Shown here: positions 33,151 to 41,553 of the stretch, piece by piece
Layout of the letters: each line of letters begins with the position of its first letter
How positions within the stretch are numbered: position 1 is the first letter of the stretch
Assembly (NCBI GenBank): GCA_016787265.1
Contig: JAEUVF010000015.1
Coordinates: forward strand, 62,001 to 126,000
Length of the DNA stretch: 64,000 nucleotides
Direction of reading: 5' to 3'
From: Flavipsychrobacter sp.
GTDB taxonomy: Bacteria; Bacteroidota; Bacteroidia; Chitinophagales; Chitinophagaceae
Notes under the pieces: generated by a model
Databases searched by the model: none
The model's input: the letters and a program-made list of their open reading frames with translations, nothing else
What the model was told of the DNA's origin: nothing
Position numbers and translations under genes: made by a program

Positions 33151-34329
33151 TTAACTGAATGCATTCAGTCCGGTTACATCCATACCGGTTATTAATAAAT
33201 GAATATCATGAGTGCCTTCATAGGTGATCACACTTTCCAGGTTCATCATATGACGCATCACACTGTATTCACCTGTAATACCCATTCCGCCCAGCATCTG
33301 ACGGGCATCTCTGCAAACCTGGTGTGCCACTTCACAGCCATTTCTCTTTGCCATACTCACCTGGGCAGGAGTAACCCTGCCTTCACCCATCAATACTGCT
33401 ACTCTCCAGTTCAATAATTGTGCCTTGGAGATTTCAGTGATCATTTCAGCCAGTTTCTTTTGCTGCAACTGAAAGCCGGCAATCGGCCGGTCAAATTGAA
33501 CCCGCTCTTTTGCATAGCGCAGAGCAGTATCATAACAATCCATTGCTGCTCCGATAGTACCCCAGGCAATGCCGAAACGCGCTTTGGTCAAACAACTAAG
33601 CGGACCTCTCATTCCTTTCACATTGGGAAGAATATTCGCCTTTGGAACTTTTACATTATCAAACACCAGCTCTCCGGTAGCAGAAGCCCGGAGACTCCAC
33701 TTACCATGTGTAGTAGGAGTGCTGAAACCTTCCATGCCTCTTTCAACAATTAATCCGTGAACCACACCCTCTTCATTTTTTGCCCATACCACAGCGATAT
33801 CAGCAAATGGCGCGTTGGAAATCCACATTTTTGCACCGTTCAGAATCACATGATCTCCTGCATCTTTAAAATTGGTAAGCATCCCGGCAGGGTTGCTTCC
33901 ATGATTGGGTTCTGTTAATCCGAAACAACCTAACCATTCACCACTTGCCAGTTTAGGGAGGTATTTTTTTCGCTGCTCTTCATTTCCAAATTCATAAATC
34001 GGAAACATGACCAGGGACCCCTGTACAGAAGCCGTTGAGCGCACACCACTGTCTCCCCGTTCTAATTCCTGCATCATCAATCCATAGGAGATATAATCCA
34101 GTCCGCCTCCACCATATTCAGAAGGGATGGTAGGACCAAACACACCCAATTCCCCCATCTGTTTTACAATTTGCCGGGGAAACTCGGATTTCTGTGCATA
34201 CTCTTCAATAATGGGCGAGATCTCCTGCTTTACATAATTGCGAACTGCATCGCGGATCATTTTGTGTTCTTCAGTTAAAAAATCATCCAGCTGCAGATAA
34301 TCGGGAGATTGAAATAAGTCCTGGGCCAT
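33151..34329 (-). CDS. gcdH: Glutaryl-CoA dehydrogenase (acyl-CoA dehydrogenase family)
   Basis: A 392-residue flavoprotein. It has the acyl-CoA dehydrogenase fold (GCFGLTEPNHGSNPAGM; KMWISNAPFADI) and marks of glutaryl-CoA dehydrogenase: the arginine-containing GVRSTASVQGSLVMFPI segment and the catalytic glutamate in VITYEGTHDIHLL. It would oxidise and decarboxylate glutaryl-CoA to crotonyl-CoA in lysine or tryptophan breakdown. Kynureninase (kynU) lies two genes upstream and a 3-hydroxyacyl-CoA dehydrogenase at 39125 could act later, so catabolism of tryptophan is a reasonable inference. Confidence 0.9.
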   Translation of the reverse strand: MAQDLFQSPDYLQLDDFLTEEHKMIRDAVRNYVKQEISPIIEEYAQKSEFPRQIVKQMGELGVFGPTIPSEYGGGGLDYISYGLMMQELERGDSGVRSTASVQGSLVMFPIYEFGNEEQRKKYLPKLASGEWLGCFGLTEPNHGSNPAGMLTNFKDAGDHVILNGAKMWISNAPFADIAVVWAKNEEGVVHGLIVERGMEGFSTPTTHGKWSLRASATGELVFDNVKVPKANILPNVKGMRGPLSCLTKARFGIAWGTIGAAMDCYDTALRYAKERVQFDRPIAGFQLQQKKLAEMITEISKAQLLNWRVAVLMGEGRVTPAQVSMAKRNGCEVAHQVCRDARQMLGGMGITGEYSVMRHMMNLESVITYEGTHDIHLLITGMDVTGLNAFS

Positions 34330-34363
34330 GGCATCGTTTTTTTATCGTACTAATGTAATCAGT

Positions 34364-35167
34364 TTAAAGTAAATAGTTGCTCATCTCTGCCTGGTACTGG
34401 CTTGCGATGATGCGGGCTTCTTCCGCAAAATCTTCCTTTTCCGAAGCATAAATAATGGCTCTGCTGGCATTCACAAGCAGACCAGCCTCTTTATTCAGCG
34501 CTTTCTCTGATATCTCCCGCAAACTTCCCCCCTGTGCTCCAACTCCCGGTACCAGGAAAAAATGATCCGGCAACCAGGACCTGATTGCACTGAATGCTTC
34601 CGCCTGGGTGGCACCCACCACAAACATCAGGTTACCCGGATTACCCCAGGAAGCGACCGTCTTCATTACTTTTTCATAGAGGTATTCCGCACCCATCTTT
34701 TGCAGTTCAAAATCGGCAGCACCTTTGTTGCTCGTCAATCCGAGAACGATGGTCCATTTGTTGTCATACTCCAAAAATGGTTGCACACTGTCGGCACCCA
34801 TATAAGGCGCAACAGTAATCGCATCAAAAGGCAGTGCTTCAAAAAACGCTTTGGCATATTGCGAACTGGTGTTCCCAATATCACCTCTTTTAGCATCCGC
34901 GATTTTTAGATGTGTGGAAGGTATGTAGTGCACCGTTTCTTCCATGATCTCCCAACCGCGGGGTCCCATCGCTTCGTAAAATGCGGTATTGATTTTATAG
35001 CTGACACAATGATCGAGTGTGGCGTCTATGATTGCTTTATTAAATGCTAAAACCGCATCCGGCCTTTGCTTTAAATGTGCAGGAATTTTTTCAGCGTCTG
35101 TATCCAGTCCGACACACAAATAGGATTTTTTCTTTTGTATCTGCTCAACCAGTGATTGCCTGTTCAT
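34364..35167 (-). CDS. pyrF: Orotidine 5'-phosphate decarboxylase, type 2
   Basis: A 267-residue enzyme for the last step of UMP synthesis. The active-site lysine lies in LKIADAKRGDIGNTS; N-terminal LCVGLDTDAEKIP and C-terminal FFLVPGVGAQGGS motifs are those of the long type 2 group, which matches the length. It sits between kynU and gcdH on the same strand, with 34 and 20 bases of spacing. Confidence 0.95.
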   Translation of the reverse strand: MNRQSLVEQIQKKKSYLCVGLDTDAEKIPAHLKQRPDAVLAFNKAIIDATLDHCVSYKINTAFYEAMGPRGWEIMEETVHYIPSTHLKIADAKRGDIGNTSSQYAKAFFEALPFDAITVAPYMGADSVQPFLEYDNKWTIVLGLTSNKGAADFELQKMGAEYLYEKVMKTVASWGNPGNLMFVVGATQAEAFSAIRSWLPDHFFLVPGVGAQGGSLREISEKALNKEAGLLVNASRAIIYASEKEDFAEEARIIASQYQAEMSNYLL

Positions 35168-35187
35168 AGACGCGAAGATAAGAAGGA

Positions 35188-36444
35188 TTAGCCGCCCAAC
35201 ACCTGAGCAAAACGCCAGATTTCTTCATAACGGTTATAGAGAGGTACCGGGGCCAGCCTGATCACATCCGGCTCCCGCCAGTCGACAAAAAATCCTTTAC
35301 GGGACAATTCATCGAATAATTCCCGGCCTCCCTGTTTTACCAATAGAGAAACCTGGCAACCCCGCGCTGTGGCAGCTGCAGGTGTCAATATGTGGAACTT
35401 TCCGGGATTTGCTTCACTAATCTGCTCTAACAAAAAATGGAGATAGGCTGCCATCAGTTTTGCTTTTTGCAAACAGGAATCAAATCCTGCTGTATCAAAA
35501 ATCTCAAGAGAAGCCCTAAGTGATGCATACAAAATTGGCGAGGGTGTACTCAGTTGCCAGCCTTCTGCAGTTTCAATCGGCACAAAGCCTTTTTCCATTT
35601 TGAAGCGCGTATTCTTTTCATAGCCCCACCATCCTGCAAAGCGATGAAGGGATTTATCCTGGTGATAACGCTCATGAATAAACGCAGCGCCAATTGCACC
35701 CGGACCACCATTCAGGTATTTATAAGTACACCAGCAGGCGAAATCCACGTTCCATGCATGAAGTTGGAGTTCAATATTACCGGCCGCATGCGCCAGGTCA
35801 AATCCAACTTTTGCTCCCACTGCATGGCCCGCACGGGTGATGGCTTCCATGTCAAAAAGCTGGCCGGTATAATAGTTCACGCCACCCCAGAGAATGAGTG
35901 CCAGCTCCTCTCCTGTCTGCTGAATGGCAGCCAGGATATCTTCCTGATGAATGGTAACTTCTCCAGCGCGCGGACTTACTTCAATCAATACTTCTTCAGG
36001 ATCATAGCCCAATGCTTTGATATGTGTTTCCAGCATATACTGATCACTTGGGAAAGCTTTAGCTTCGCAAAGGATCTTAACCCGTTTGCCTGCCGGGCGG
36101 TAAAAACTTACCATCAACAAGTGCAGATTTACCGTTAGCTGGTTCATCACTACCACTTCTGCAGGATGGGCACCAACGATTTTTGCGAGAGGATTCACCA
36201 GGTGATCATGGTAATTCAGCCAGGGGTCCTCCCCCATGAAAAAACTCTCCACACCATATTTTGCCCATTGGCCGAGCACTTTTTGTATATACGGTCCGGT
36301 ATTCTTTGGCTGAAGGCCCAGGGAGTTGCCAAGAAAATAAACCTGTGGTTGTCCGTGTTCTTGCGGAATGATAAACTGCTCGCGAAAACCCGCCAGTGAA
36401 TCAGCAGCATCCAGTGATCGGGCGTATAACAATTCTGAATTCAT
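35188..36444 (-). CDS. kynU: Kynureninase
   Basis: A 418-residue PLP enzyme that cleaves kynurenine or 3-hydroxykynurenine to anthranilate or 3-hydroxyanthranilate plus alanine. The cofactor lysine is in FACWCTYKYLNGGPGAIG; the N-terminal YFLGNSLGLQPK and LWGGVNYYTGQLFDM motifs are typical. The start codon lies in a 7-base tandem repeat (AATTCAT on the + strand, 36438-36451), so a second, out-of-frame ATG occurs 7 bases upstream. Other kynurenine-pathway genes are not in the window. Confidence 0.94.
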   Translation of the reverse strand: MNSELLYARSLDAADSLAGFREQFIIPQEHGQPQVYFLGNSLGLQPKNTGPYIQKVLGQWAKYGVESFFMGEDPWLNYHDHLVNPLAKIVGAHPAEVVVMNQLTVNLHLLMVSFYRPAGKRVKILCEAKAFPSDQYMLETHIKALGYDPEEVLIEVSPRAGEVTIHQEDILAAIQQTGEELALILWGGVNYYTGQLFDMEAITRAGHAVGAKVGFDLAHAAGNIELQLHAWNVDFACWCTYKYLNGGPGAIGAAFIHERYHQDKSLHRFAGWWGYEKNTRFKMEKGFVPIETAEGWQLSTPSPILYASLRASLEIFDTAGFDSCLQKAKLMAAYLHFLLEQISEANPGKFHILTPAAATARGCQVSLLVKQGGRELFDELSRKGFFVDWREPDVIRLAPVPLYNRYEEIWRFAQVLGG

Positions 36445-36469
36445 AATTCATAATTCCTACTTCATACTT

Positions 36470-37255
36470 CTACAGGCTTCCCGTGCGGCCACCATCTACC
36501 GGAATACTGGTACCTGTAATATAAGCTGCTGCAGGACTAGCCAAAAACGCCACTAACGCAGCTGTTTCCTCTGCTTTTCCAAAGCGCTTGAGCGGAACCT
36601 CTGCTGCCATGGAACGTTCCTGTTCTTCAACAGTTATACCTTTATCAGCAGCGAGGCTTTGGGCCAAACTTTTTAATCTTGCGGTGGAAGTAAATCCTGG
36701 CAATACATTATTCACTGTAATTCCAAAGGGTCCCAGTTCATTCGCCATGGTCTTTGACCAGGAAGCAACTGCACCCCGAATCGTATTGGAAACACCCAGG
36801 TTATTCAATGGAATTTTTACAGAGGTGGACACGATATTGATGATCCTTCCATAGCCCAGTTTTTTCATTCCAGGTACAACTGCCCGGGTTAGCAACTGGT
36901 TGATAATTACATGTTGCTGAAAAGCATTCAGAAACTGGTCGGTATCGGCATCGATTATTGGTCCGGGTTTAGGCCCGCCGGTATTATTTACCAGGATGCT
37001 GATGGTGTGGTTCAACAATACTTCTTCAATCTTATGTTTAACCAAATCCGGACTGGAAAAATCAGCCACAGCAAAAGCATGTTGCTGACCTCTTGATGTA
37101 TCCAGAGAATTAACTGCATCCTTTAAAGAGGTTTCATTTCTAGCCAGTAAAATGCAGCTGGCACCCAGGAGGGCGAGTTCCCTGGCAGCAGCCAATCCAA
37201 TACCCTGGGTGCTTCCGCAAACCAGGGCAGTCTTATTTTCAAGTGATAATTGCAT
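36470..37255 (-). CDS. Short-chain dehydrogenase/reductase
   Basis: A 261-residue SDR. The cofactor loop is CGSTQGIGLAAAREL, the structural NNTGG motif is at about residue 90, and the C-terminal signature ITGTSIPVDGG is present. The usual catalytic Tyr-x-x-x-Lys is not visible: the segment after the catalytic serine (NIVSTSVKIP) reads GVSNTIRGAVASWSKTMA, where the tyrosine position is changed (SNTIRGA). This is seen in a subgroup of Bacteroidota SDRs, and activity may differ. It starts 9 bases after the mrp/apbC stop. Confidence 0.85.
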   Translation of the reverse strand: MQLSLENKTALVCGSTQGIGLAAARELALLGASCILLARNETSLKDAVNSLDTSRGQQHAFAVADFSSPDLVKHKIEEVLLNHTISILVNNTGGPKPGPIIDADTDQFLNAFQQHVIINQLLTRAVVPGMKKLGYGRIINIVSTSVKIPLNNLGVSNTIRGAVASWSKTMANELGPFGITVNNVLPGFTSTARLKSLAQSLAADKGITVEEQERSMAAEVPLKRFGKAEETAALVAFLASPAAAYITGTSIPVDGGRTGSL

Positions 37256-37264
37256 GTAATAAGT

Positions 37265-38359
37265 TTAGGCAACCACTTCAATGACACGGGAGGCTTCCAG
37301 GCTTGCATTCCGCATTGCGATACTCCGTGCAGCCAGACCGGCAAAATCTGAAAATGCGGATTTTGTGATCTCATCATCCGTCATCATAATTGGCATTCCC
37401 TTATCACCACCTTCCCGGATAGATTGCACCAGCGGAATCTGTCCCAGGAATGGGATATCATATTCTTCGGCCAGTTTTTTGCCACCTTCTTTTCCGAAAA
37501 TGTAATATTTGTTATTGGGCAATTCAGCAGGTGTGAAATAGCTCATGTTTTCAACAATACCGATGATTGGTACTTTAATCTGCGCCTGACCAAACATGGC
37601 GATACCTTTTTTCGCATCCGCCAGGGCAACATCCTGCGGAGTAGTAACTACAATCACCCCTGTAACAGGCACTGTTTGCATGAGTGTCAGGTGAATATCC
37701 CCGGTTCCGGGAGGCATATCAATGACCAGGTAATCCAGTTCATCCCAGAAAACATCCGTTACAAATTGTTTTATGGCACTGCTGGCCATTGGTCCGCGCC
37801 AAACCACTGCATTTTTCTCATCCACCAATAAACCGATTGACATCAGTTTGATGCCGTATCGCTCCAGTGGTACAATCAATCCCTTCTCTCCACCTGCCAT
37901 CATTTTCGGGCGTTCACCTCGAACCCCAAACATAATGGGAACACTGGGTCCGTAAATATCTGCATCCATCAGTCCAACGCTGGCACCACCCTGGGCAAGT
38001 GCCAGGGCCAGGTTGGCAGATACGGTGCTTTTACCAACACCACCTTTTCCACTAACAACCGCAATAATATTTTTCACTTTAGGTAAAATCTGACCTGGAT
38101 CCGTACGCTTACTATTTGTATTGGCAGTGAAATTCACCTGAACATTGGCTTCTTTATTTACCAGCAACCGAACCGCGTTAATAGCTGCATTCCGCATTAA
38201 ATCTTTCATCGGGCAAGCCGGAGTAGTCAAAACGATTGTAAAACTCACGTCATTTCCATTAATCTGCACATCTTTAACCATGTTCAGACTCACGATATCA
38301 CTGCCAAGATCAGGCTCCTGCACATTTCCAAGCGCTTTTAATATGTCTTCTTGCGTCAT
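37265..38359 (-). CDS. apbC: Mrp/ApbC-type P-loop ATPase, iron-sulfur carrier
   Basis: A 364-residue protein with an N-terminal MIP18/DUF59 domain (about 1-95, TQEDILKALGNVQEPDLG and TTPACPMKDLM) and a C-terminal ParA/NBP35-type ATPase (deviant Walker A in VSGKGGVGKSTVSANLA at about 110-126; MDADIYGPSVPIMFG; IDMPPGTGD). It probably carries and delivers iron-sulfur clusters in the cytosol. The family often has a C-terminal CxxC, which I do not see. The SDR gene follows closely. Confidence 0.92.
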   Translation of the reverse strand: MTQEDILKALGNVQEPDLGSDIVSLNMVKDVQINGNDVSFTIVLTTPACPMKDLMRNAAINAVRLLVNKEANVQVNFTANTNSKRTDPGQILPKVKNIIAVVSGKGGVGKSTVSANLALALAQGGASVGLMDADIYGPSVPIMFGVRGERPKMMAGGEKGLIVPLERYGIKLMSIGLLVDEKNAVVWRGPMASSAIKQFVTDVFWDELDYLVIDMPPGTGDIHLTLMQTVPVTGVIVVTTPQDVALADAKKGIAMFGQAQIKVPIIGIVENMSYFTPAELPNNKYYIFGKEGGKKLAEEYDIPFLGQIPLVQSIREGGDKGMPIMMTDDEITKSAFSDFAGLAARSIAMRNASLEASRVIEVVA

Positions 38360-38418
38360 TATTTTAAGTATTGATTGGGAATTTTAGTGCAAAATTAACC
38401 AATGCGGTTGGTAAATTG

Positions 38419-38449
38419 TTGAAGCTGATATATTGATATCCTATATTTG
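38419..38449 (+). promoter_or_regulatory. Promoter TTG-N20-TATATTTG, five bases before an ATG
   Basis: TTG at 38419-38421 and TATATTTG at 38442-38449 match the Bacteroidota promoter consensus. The ATG of the next gene begins at 38455, so the predicted transcription start is at or beside the initiation codon and the mRNA may be leaderless. Confidence 0.55.
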
Positions 38450-38454
38450 GCATA

Positions 38455-39096
38455 ATGAAGCGAATTCTACCACTTGTCATAATATGTTTTTTTTGCATCT
38501 GTAAGCAGGCTTCTGCGCAGTTTGAAACGATGAAAGACTCTGTAGTGATGTTGTATGGAGTTGTAATGACGGCTGATAGTCTGGATGGCATCCCTGCGGT
38601 GAGTGTTAGTATTAAAGGAAGTGGCCGTGGTACCATTACAAATGATCAGGGGGTATTTTCCATCGTTGCATTAAAAGGAAATATTATTGAATTCACCAGT
38701 GTGGGATACAAGCCCAAAATAGTGGAGATTCCAAGAAACCTGGAAGGAAATCAATTTAGCATCGTGCAGCTGATGGTTGTTGATACGCAATACCTGCCGG
38801 CTACTATTATCCGTCCAAGACCTACACGGGAACAATTTGAACGGGATTTCGTCAATATGCAGGTGCCAGATGACAATCTGGAGATCGCGCGGAAAAATAC
38901 CAATGAGCAAACCCGCAGGGCTTTGATGAACATATTACCTGCAGATGGTAAAGAAGCCGCGAACTATGCCCTGCGTCAGCAGGCCACCCGTTATTCCTAC
39001 CAGGGTACTACACCTCCCATTAACCTGATGAATCCGATGGCCTGGGCAGAGTTTATCAAATCCTGGAAAAGGGGTGATTTCAAAAGGAAAAACTAG
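38455..39096 (+). CDS. Exported carboxypeptidase-regulatory-like domain protein
   Basis: A 213-residue secreted protein. Residues 1-22 are a signal peptide (ending ASAQ). Residues about 30-105 are a CarboxypepD_reg-like/CNA-B type beta-sandwich (VVMTADSLDGIPAVSVSIKG, TITNDQGVFSIVA, IEFTSVGYKPK), the domain that usually leads TonB-dependent receptors. The C-terminal half is helical and polar, without a known domain. It is a stand-alone version of that domain, likely periplasmic. A near-leaderless promoter precedes it. Confidence 0.85.
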   Translation: MKRILPLVIICFFCICKQASAQFETMKDSVVMLYGVVMTADSLDGIPAVSVSIKGSGRGTITNDQGVFSIVALKGNIIEFTSVGYKPKIVEIPRNLEGNQFSIVQLMVVDTQYLPATIIRPRPTREQFERDFVNMQVPDDNLEIARKNTNEQTRRALMNILPADGKEAANYALRQQATRYSYQGTTPPINLMNPMAWAEFIKSWKRGDFKRKN

Positions 39097-39124
39097 CGCT
39101 ACTTTTACAGCCTAAATTATTCTT

Positions 39125-40018
39125 ATGTTTAATCAGATTGCTGTCATTGGTGCTGGCACCATGGGAAATGGTATTGCACATGTTTTCGCTCAACATGGTT
39201 ATAAAGTAAACCTGATAGATCTGAATCCTGAGCAGTTAGAAAAAGCAATTGCAACGATCCGTAAGAATCTTGACAGGCAGGTAGCAAAAGGAATTCTTTC
39301 AGCAGCGGAGAGCCAGCAGGCAATTGATAATATCACTACCACATCCGGACTGGGAGAAGGGGTGAACAGAGCAGATCTCATTATTGAAGCAGCCACTGAA
39401 AACACACAATTGAAACTTTCTATTTTCAGCGAGATCGACAAACTGGCTCCTGCGAATGCAATACTTGCTACCAACACTTCTTCTATTTCCATCACCCAAA
39501 TTGCCAGTGTTACCAGCCGACCGGAAAAGGTAATTGGAATGCACTTTATGAACCCGGTTCCCGTTATGAAACTGGTGGAGGTTATTAACGGATATTCAAC
39601 CGATAAGCAAATCACAGAACAAATTGTAGCGCTCAGCAAAAAGCTGGGTAAGATTCCGGCGGTGGTTAATGATTATCCTGGATTTATTGCCAACCGGATC
39701 CTGATGCCAATGATCAATGAAGCTATCTATAGTTTATATGAAGGCGTGGCCGGTGTGGAAGAAATTGACACCATTATGAAACTGGGTATGGCGCATCCCA
39801 TGGGCCCCCTGCAACTGGCAGATTTTATCGGCCTGGATACCTGCCATAGTATTTTACAGGTGCTGCATGAGGGACTCGGAAATCCCAAATATGCTCCCTG
39901 TCCCCTGCTGACCAATATGGTAACGGCTAAAAAACTGGGGGTAAAGTCAGGAGAAGGTTTTTATCTCTACACACCCGGTTCCAAAGAACTGGTGGTTCAT
40001 CCACGATTCAGACCCTGA
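39125..40018 (+). CDS. 3-hydroxybutyryl-CoA dehydrogenase
   Basis: A 297-residue NAD(P)-dependent 3-hydroxyacyl-CoA dehydrogenase. The Rossmann motif is VIGAGTMGNGIAHVFA; catalytic residues lie in GMHFMNPVPVMKLVE (His) and GFIANRILMPMINEA (Asn). Single-domain length matches the HBD/PaaH group. It can serve butanoate, phenylacetate or glutarate breakdown. A TACTTTTA box at about 39099-39106 is a near match to the -7 element, so it may have its own promoter. Confidence 0.93.
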   Translation: MFNQIAVIGAGTMGNGIAHVFAQHGYKVNLIDLNPEQLEKAIATIRKNLDRQVAKGILSAAESQQAIDNITTTSGLGEGVNRADLIIEAATENTQLKLSIFSEIDKLAPANAILATNTSSISITQIASVTSRPEKVIGMHFMNPVPVMKLVEVINGYSTDKQITEQIVALSKKLGKIPAVVNDYPGFIANRILMPMINEAIYSLYEGVAGVEEIDTIMKLGMAHPMGPLQLADFIGLDTCHSILQVLHEGLGNPKYAPCPLLTNMVTAKKLGVKSGEGFYLYTPGSKELVVHPRFRP

Positions 40019-40175
40019 TTTATACAGTTTGCTGATTCCTGTTGCGATTTAATCGCCCTTTCTGCTGTTTCATGCGGGAATTTAAGCGGTTAGTCGGATT
40101 TGCCTTGTTTACAGGCAGGATTAGGAGCATTTTTACATCCTAATTATTTACCAGGATATCATTAAACCTTTGATC

Positions 40176-40355
40176 ATGAAACCGGTTACCGTTGTCAGCC
40201 TTCTACTAACACTCCTTCTCACCACCGGTGTAACGGCAGGTTATGAGTCGGATTGTTACGGTAACCCGCCCTCAATAACAAAAACGTCCACAGTAAATCT
40301 GCCGGAAGAACTTGAAATGCTTGAACTTTCTGCATTGAGTGTGTTGGTGTATTAA
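40176..40355 (+). CDS. Small exported peptide, unrecognised
   Basis: A 59-residue ORF: MKPVTVVSLLLTLLLTTGVTAG is a clear signal peptide, and the mature part of about 37 residues is acidic with one cysteine (YESDCYGNPP) and a hydrophobic tail (MLELSALSVLVY). I know no family. Its last four bases overlap the stop of the convergent anti-sigma-like gene. Codon use is not unusual. A gene of this size could be a secreted peptide; the case rests on the signal peptide alone. Confidence 0.5.
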   Translation: MKPVTVVSLLLTLLLTTGVTAGYESDCYGNPPSITKTSTVNLPEELEMLELSALSVLVY

Positions 40356-41005
40356 GTACTATCCTTTTTCTCTTTTGGCGGTACAATCCGGTAGTCATCG
40401 GGACGAATTCCTTTGATACCGGATGGACGTTTTCTACCCCCTGCTGAATCGGGCTGCAGGTTTTCAGGTTGCTTTGTTGTTGGCTCTGCAAATGGCTGCG
40501 GTGTAGTTGCTTTCACTTCAGGTGCAGCAGCATCCACCACTTGCGGTTGTAAAAAACCAGCAGAATCTGGTAAGGGGCCTGGTTCAGCACTCGTATCCGG
40601 ACTGGTATGCTTTACACTGTCATTTACAACCGGTGAAGAAGACTCAGGAGAAGAGGACTCGGGAGGAGATAGTCCCGGTGCAGTTGGTAACAAATCAGTA
40701 GAATCAACCGGCTGGTTAATAACCGGAACAGTTTGATCCACAGGCAGATCAGATTTCTTTAACAGGTAAATCAATAGCGCGGCAATGCCTGCCAGCAACA
40801 GGAGCCAGCTCCAGCCTTTCCTACCTGCAACCGGACTACCACCCTGCGGGCCAGGATCACCACCAAAATCATTATCATCGGTAGGTAAATCTCTGTCCAG
40901 CTCCGTGCTAATGCGCTGCCAGATGGAATCAGCCATCTCCGGTAAAGGAGGAAGTTCACCAAGTTTCCGGGCAATCAGTTCTTCGTATGGAAAGGAAGCA
41001 TTCAT
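40352..41005 (-). CDS. Anti-sigma-factor-like single-pass membrane protein
   Basis: A 217-residue protein from the ATG at 41005 (MNASFPYEELIARKLGEL). Residues 1-60 are a cytosolic helical segment; one membrane helix follows (about 63-80, WSWLLLLAGIAALLIYLL); the rest is a Pro/Ser/Glu-rich periplasmic tail ending in basic residues. It starts four bases inside the ECF sigma gene (ATGA), which is the layout of a sigma/anti-sigma pair. No zinc HxxxCxxC motif is seen, so it would be a non-classical anti-sigma. The role is inferred from context. Confidence 0.6.
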   Translation of the reverse strand: MNASFPYEELIARKLGELPPLPEMADSIWQRISTELDRDLPTDDNDFGGDPGPQGGSPVAGRKGWSWLLLLAGIAALLIYLLKKSDLPVDQTVPVINQPVDSTDLLPTAPGLSPPESSSPESSSPVVNDSVKHTSPDTSAEPGPLPDSAGFLQPQVVDAAAPEVKATTPQPFAEPTTKQPENLQPDSAGGRKRPSGIKGIRPDDYRIVPPKEKKDST

Positions 41006-41553
41006 GAAAGATGCACCTGCTGTAATTTTTGAATGAGGAATTTTCTTGCTTCGCTGAGGTGCCATTTACTGGTACCCTCGCTGATAGCTAATTTTTCAGC
41101 TATCTCCCGATGGTTGTACCCATCAACAGCATATAAGACAAAAACCGCATGCGTAGCAGGTGGTAACTGCTGAATCATGGTCATCAGTTCCTTTGCGTTC
41201 AATTGCTCTATCGCGGCATTATTGATATTGGGTGCGGCAACCGTTTCATATTCCAGCTCCATTTCCTGGCTGAACTTTGATCTTGCCTTAATATGATCCA
41301 GGCCTTCGTTAATGATGATTCTGCGCAACCAGGTTTGAAAACTGGCAATAGAAGAATCAAATGATTTTATATTCTTGAATACTTTAACGAAGGCCTGGCT
41401 TACAATATCAGCAGCGTCTGCATCATCCCTGGAGTACCGTTGTGCAATCACCATCGCATACGAATAGTATTGCCGGTACAGATATTCCTGTGCTTTCCGG
41501 TTGTTGGCAATACAGCCATCAATTACTACCTGTATGTCCAGGGTATCGGTCAA
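41002..41553 (-). CDS. ECF-family RNA polymerase sigma factor
   Basis: A 183-residue ECF sigma factor. Region 2 contains FVKVFKNIKSFDSSIASFQTWLRRIIIN, and region 4 has LPPATHAVFVLYAVDGYNHREIAEKLAISEGTSKWHLSEARKFL as the helix-turn-helix. It is flanked by four-base overlaps with an exported lipoprotein gene upstream and the membrane protein gene downstream, so the three form a tightly coupled operon. Such Bacteroidota sigma factors sense cell-envelope or surface signals. Confidence 0.92.
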   Translation of the reverse strand: MTDTLDIQVVIDGCIANNRKAQEYLYRQYYSYAMVIAQRYSRDDADAADIVSQAFVKVFKNIKSFDSSIASFQTWLRRIIINEGLDHIKARSKFSQEMELEYETVAAPNINNAAIEQLNAKELMTMIQQLPPATHAVFVLYAVDGYNHREIAEKLAISEGTSKWHLSEARKFLIQKLQQVHLS

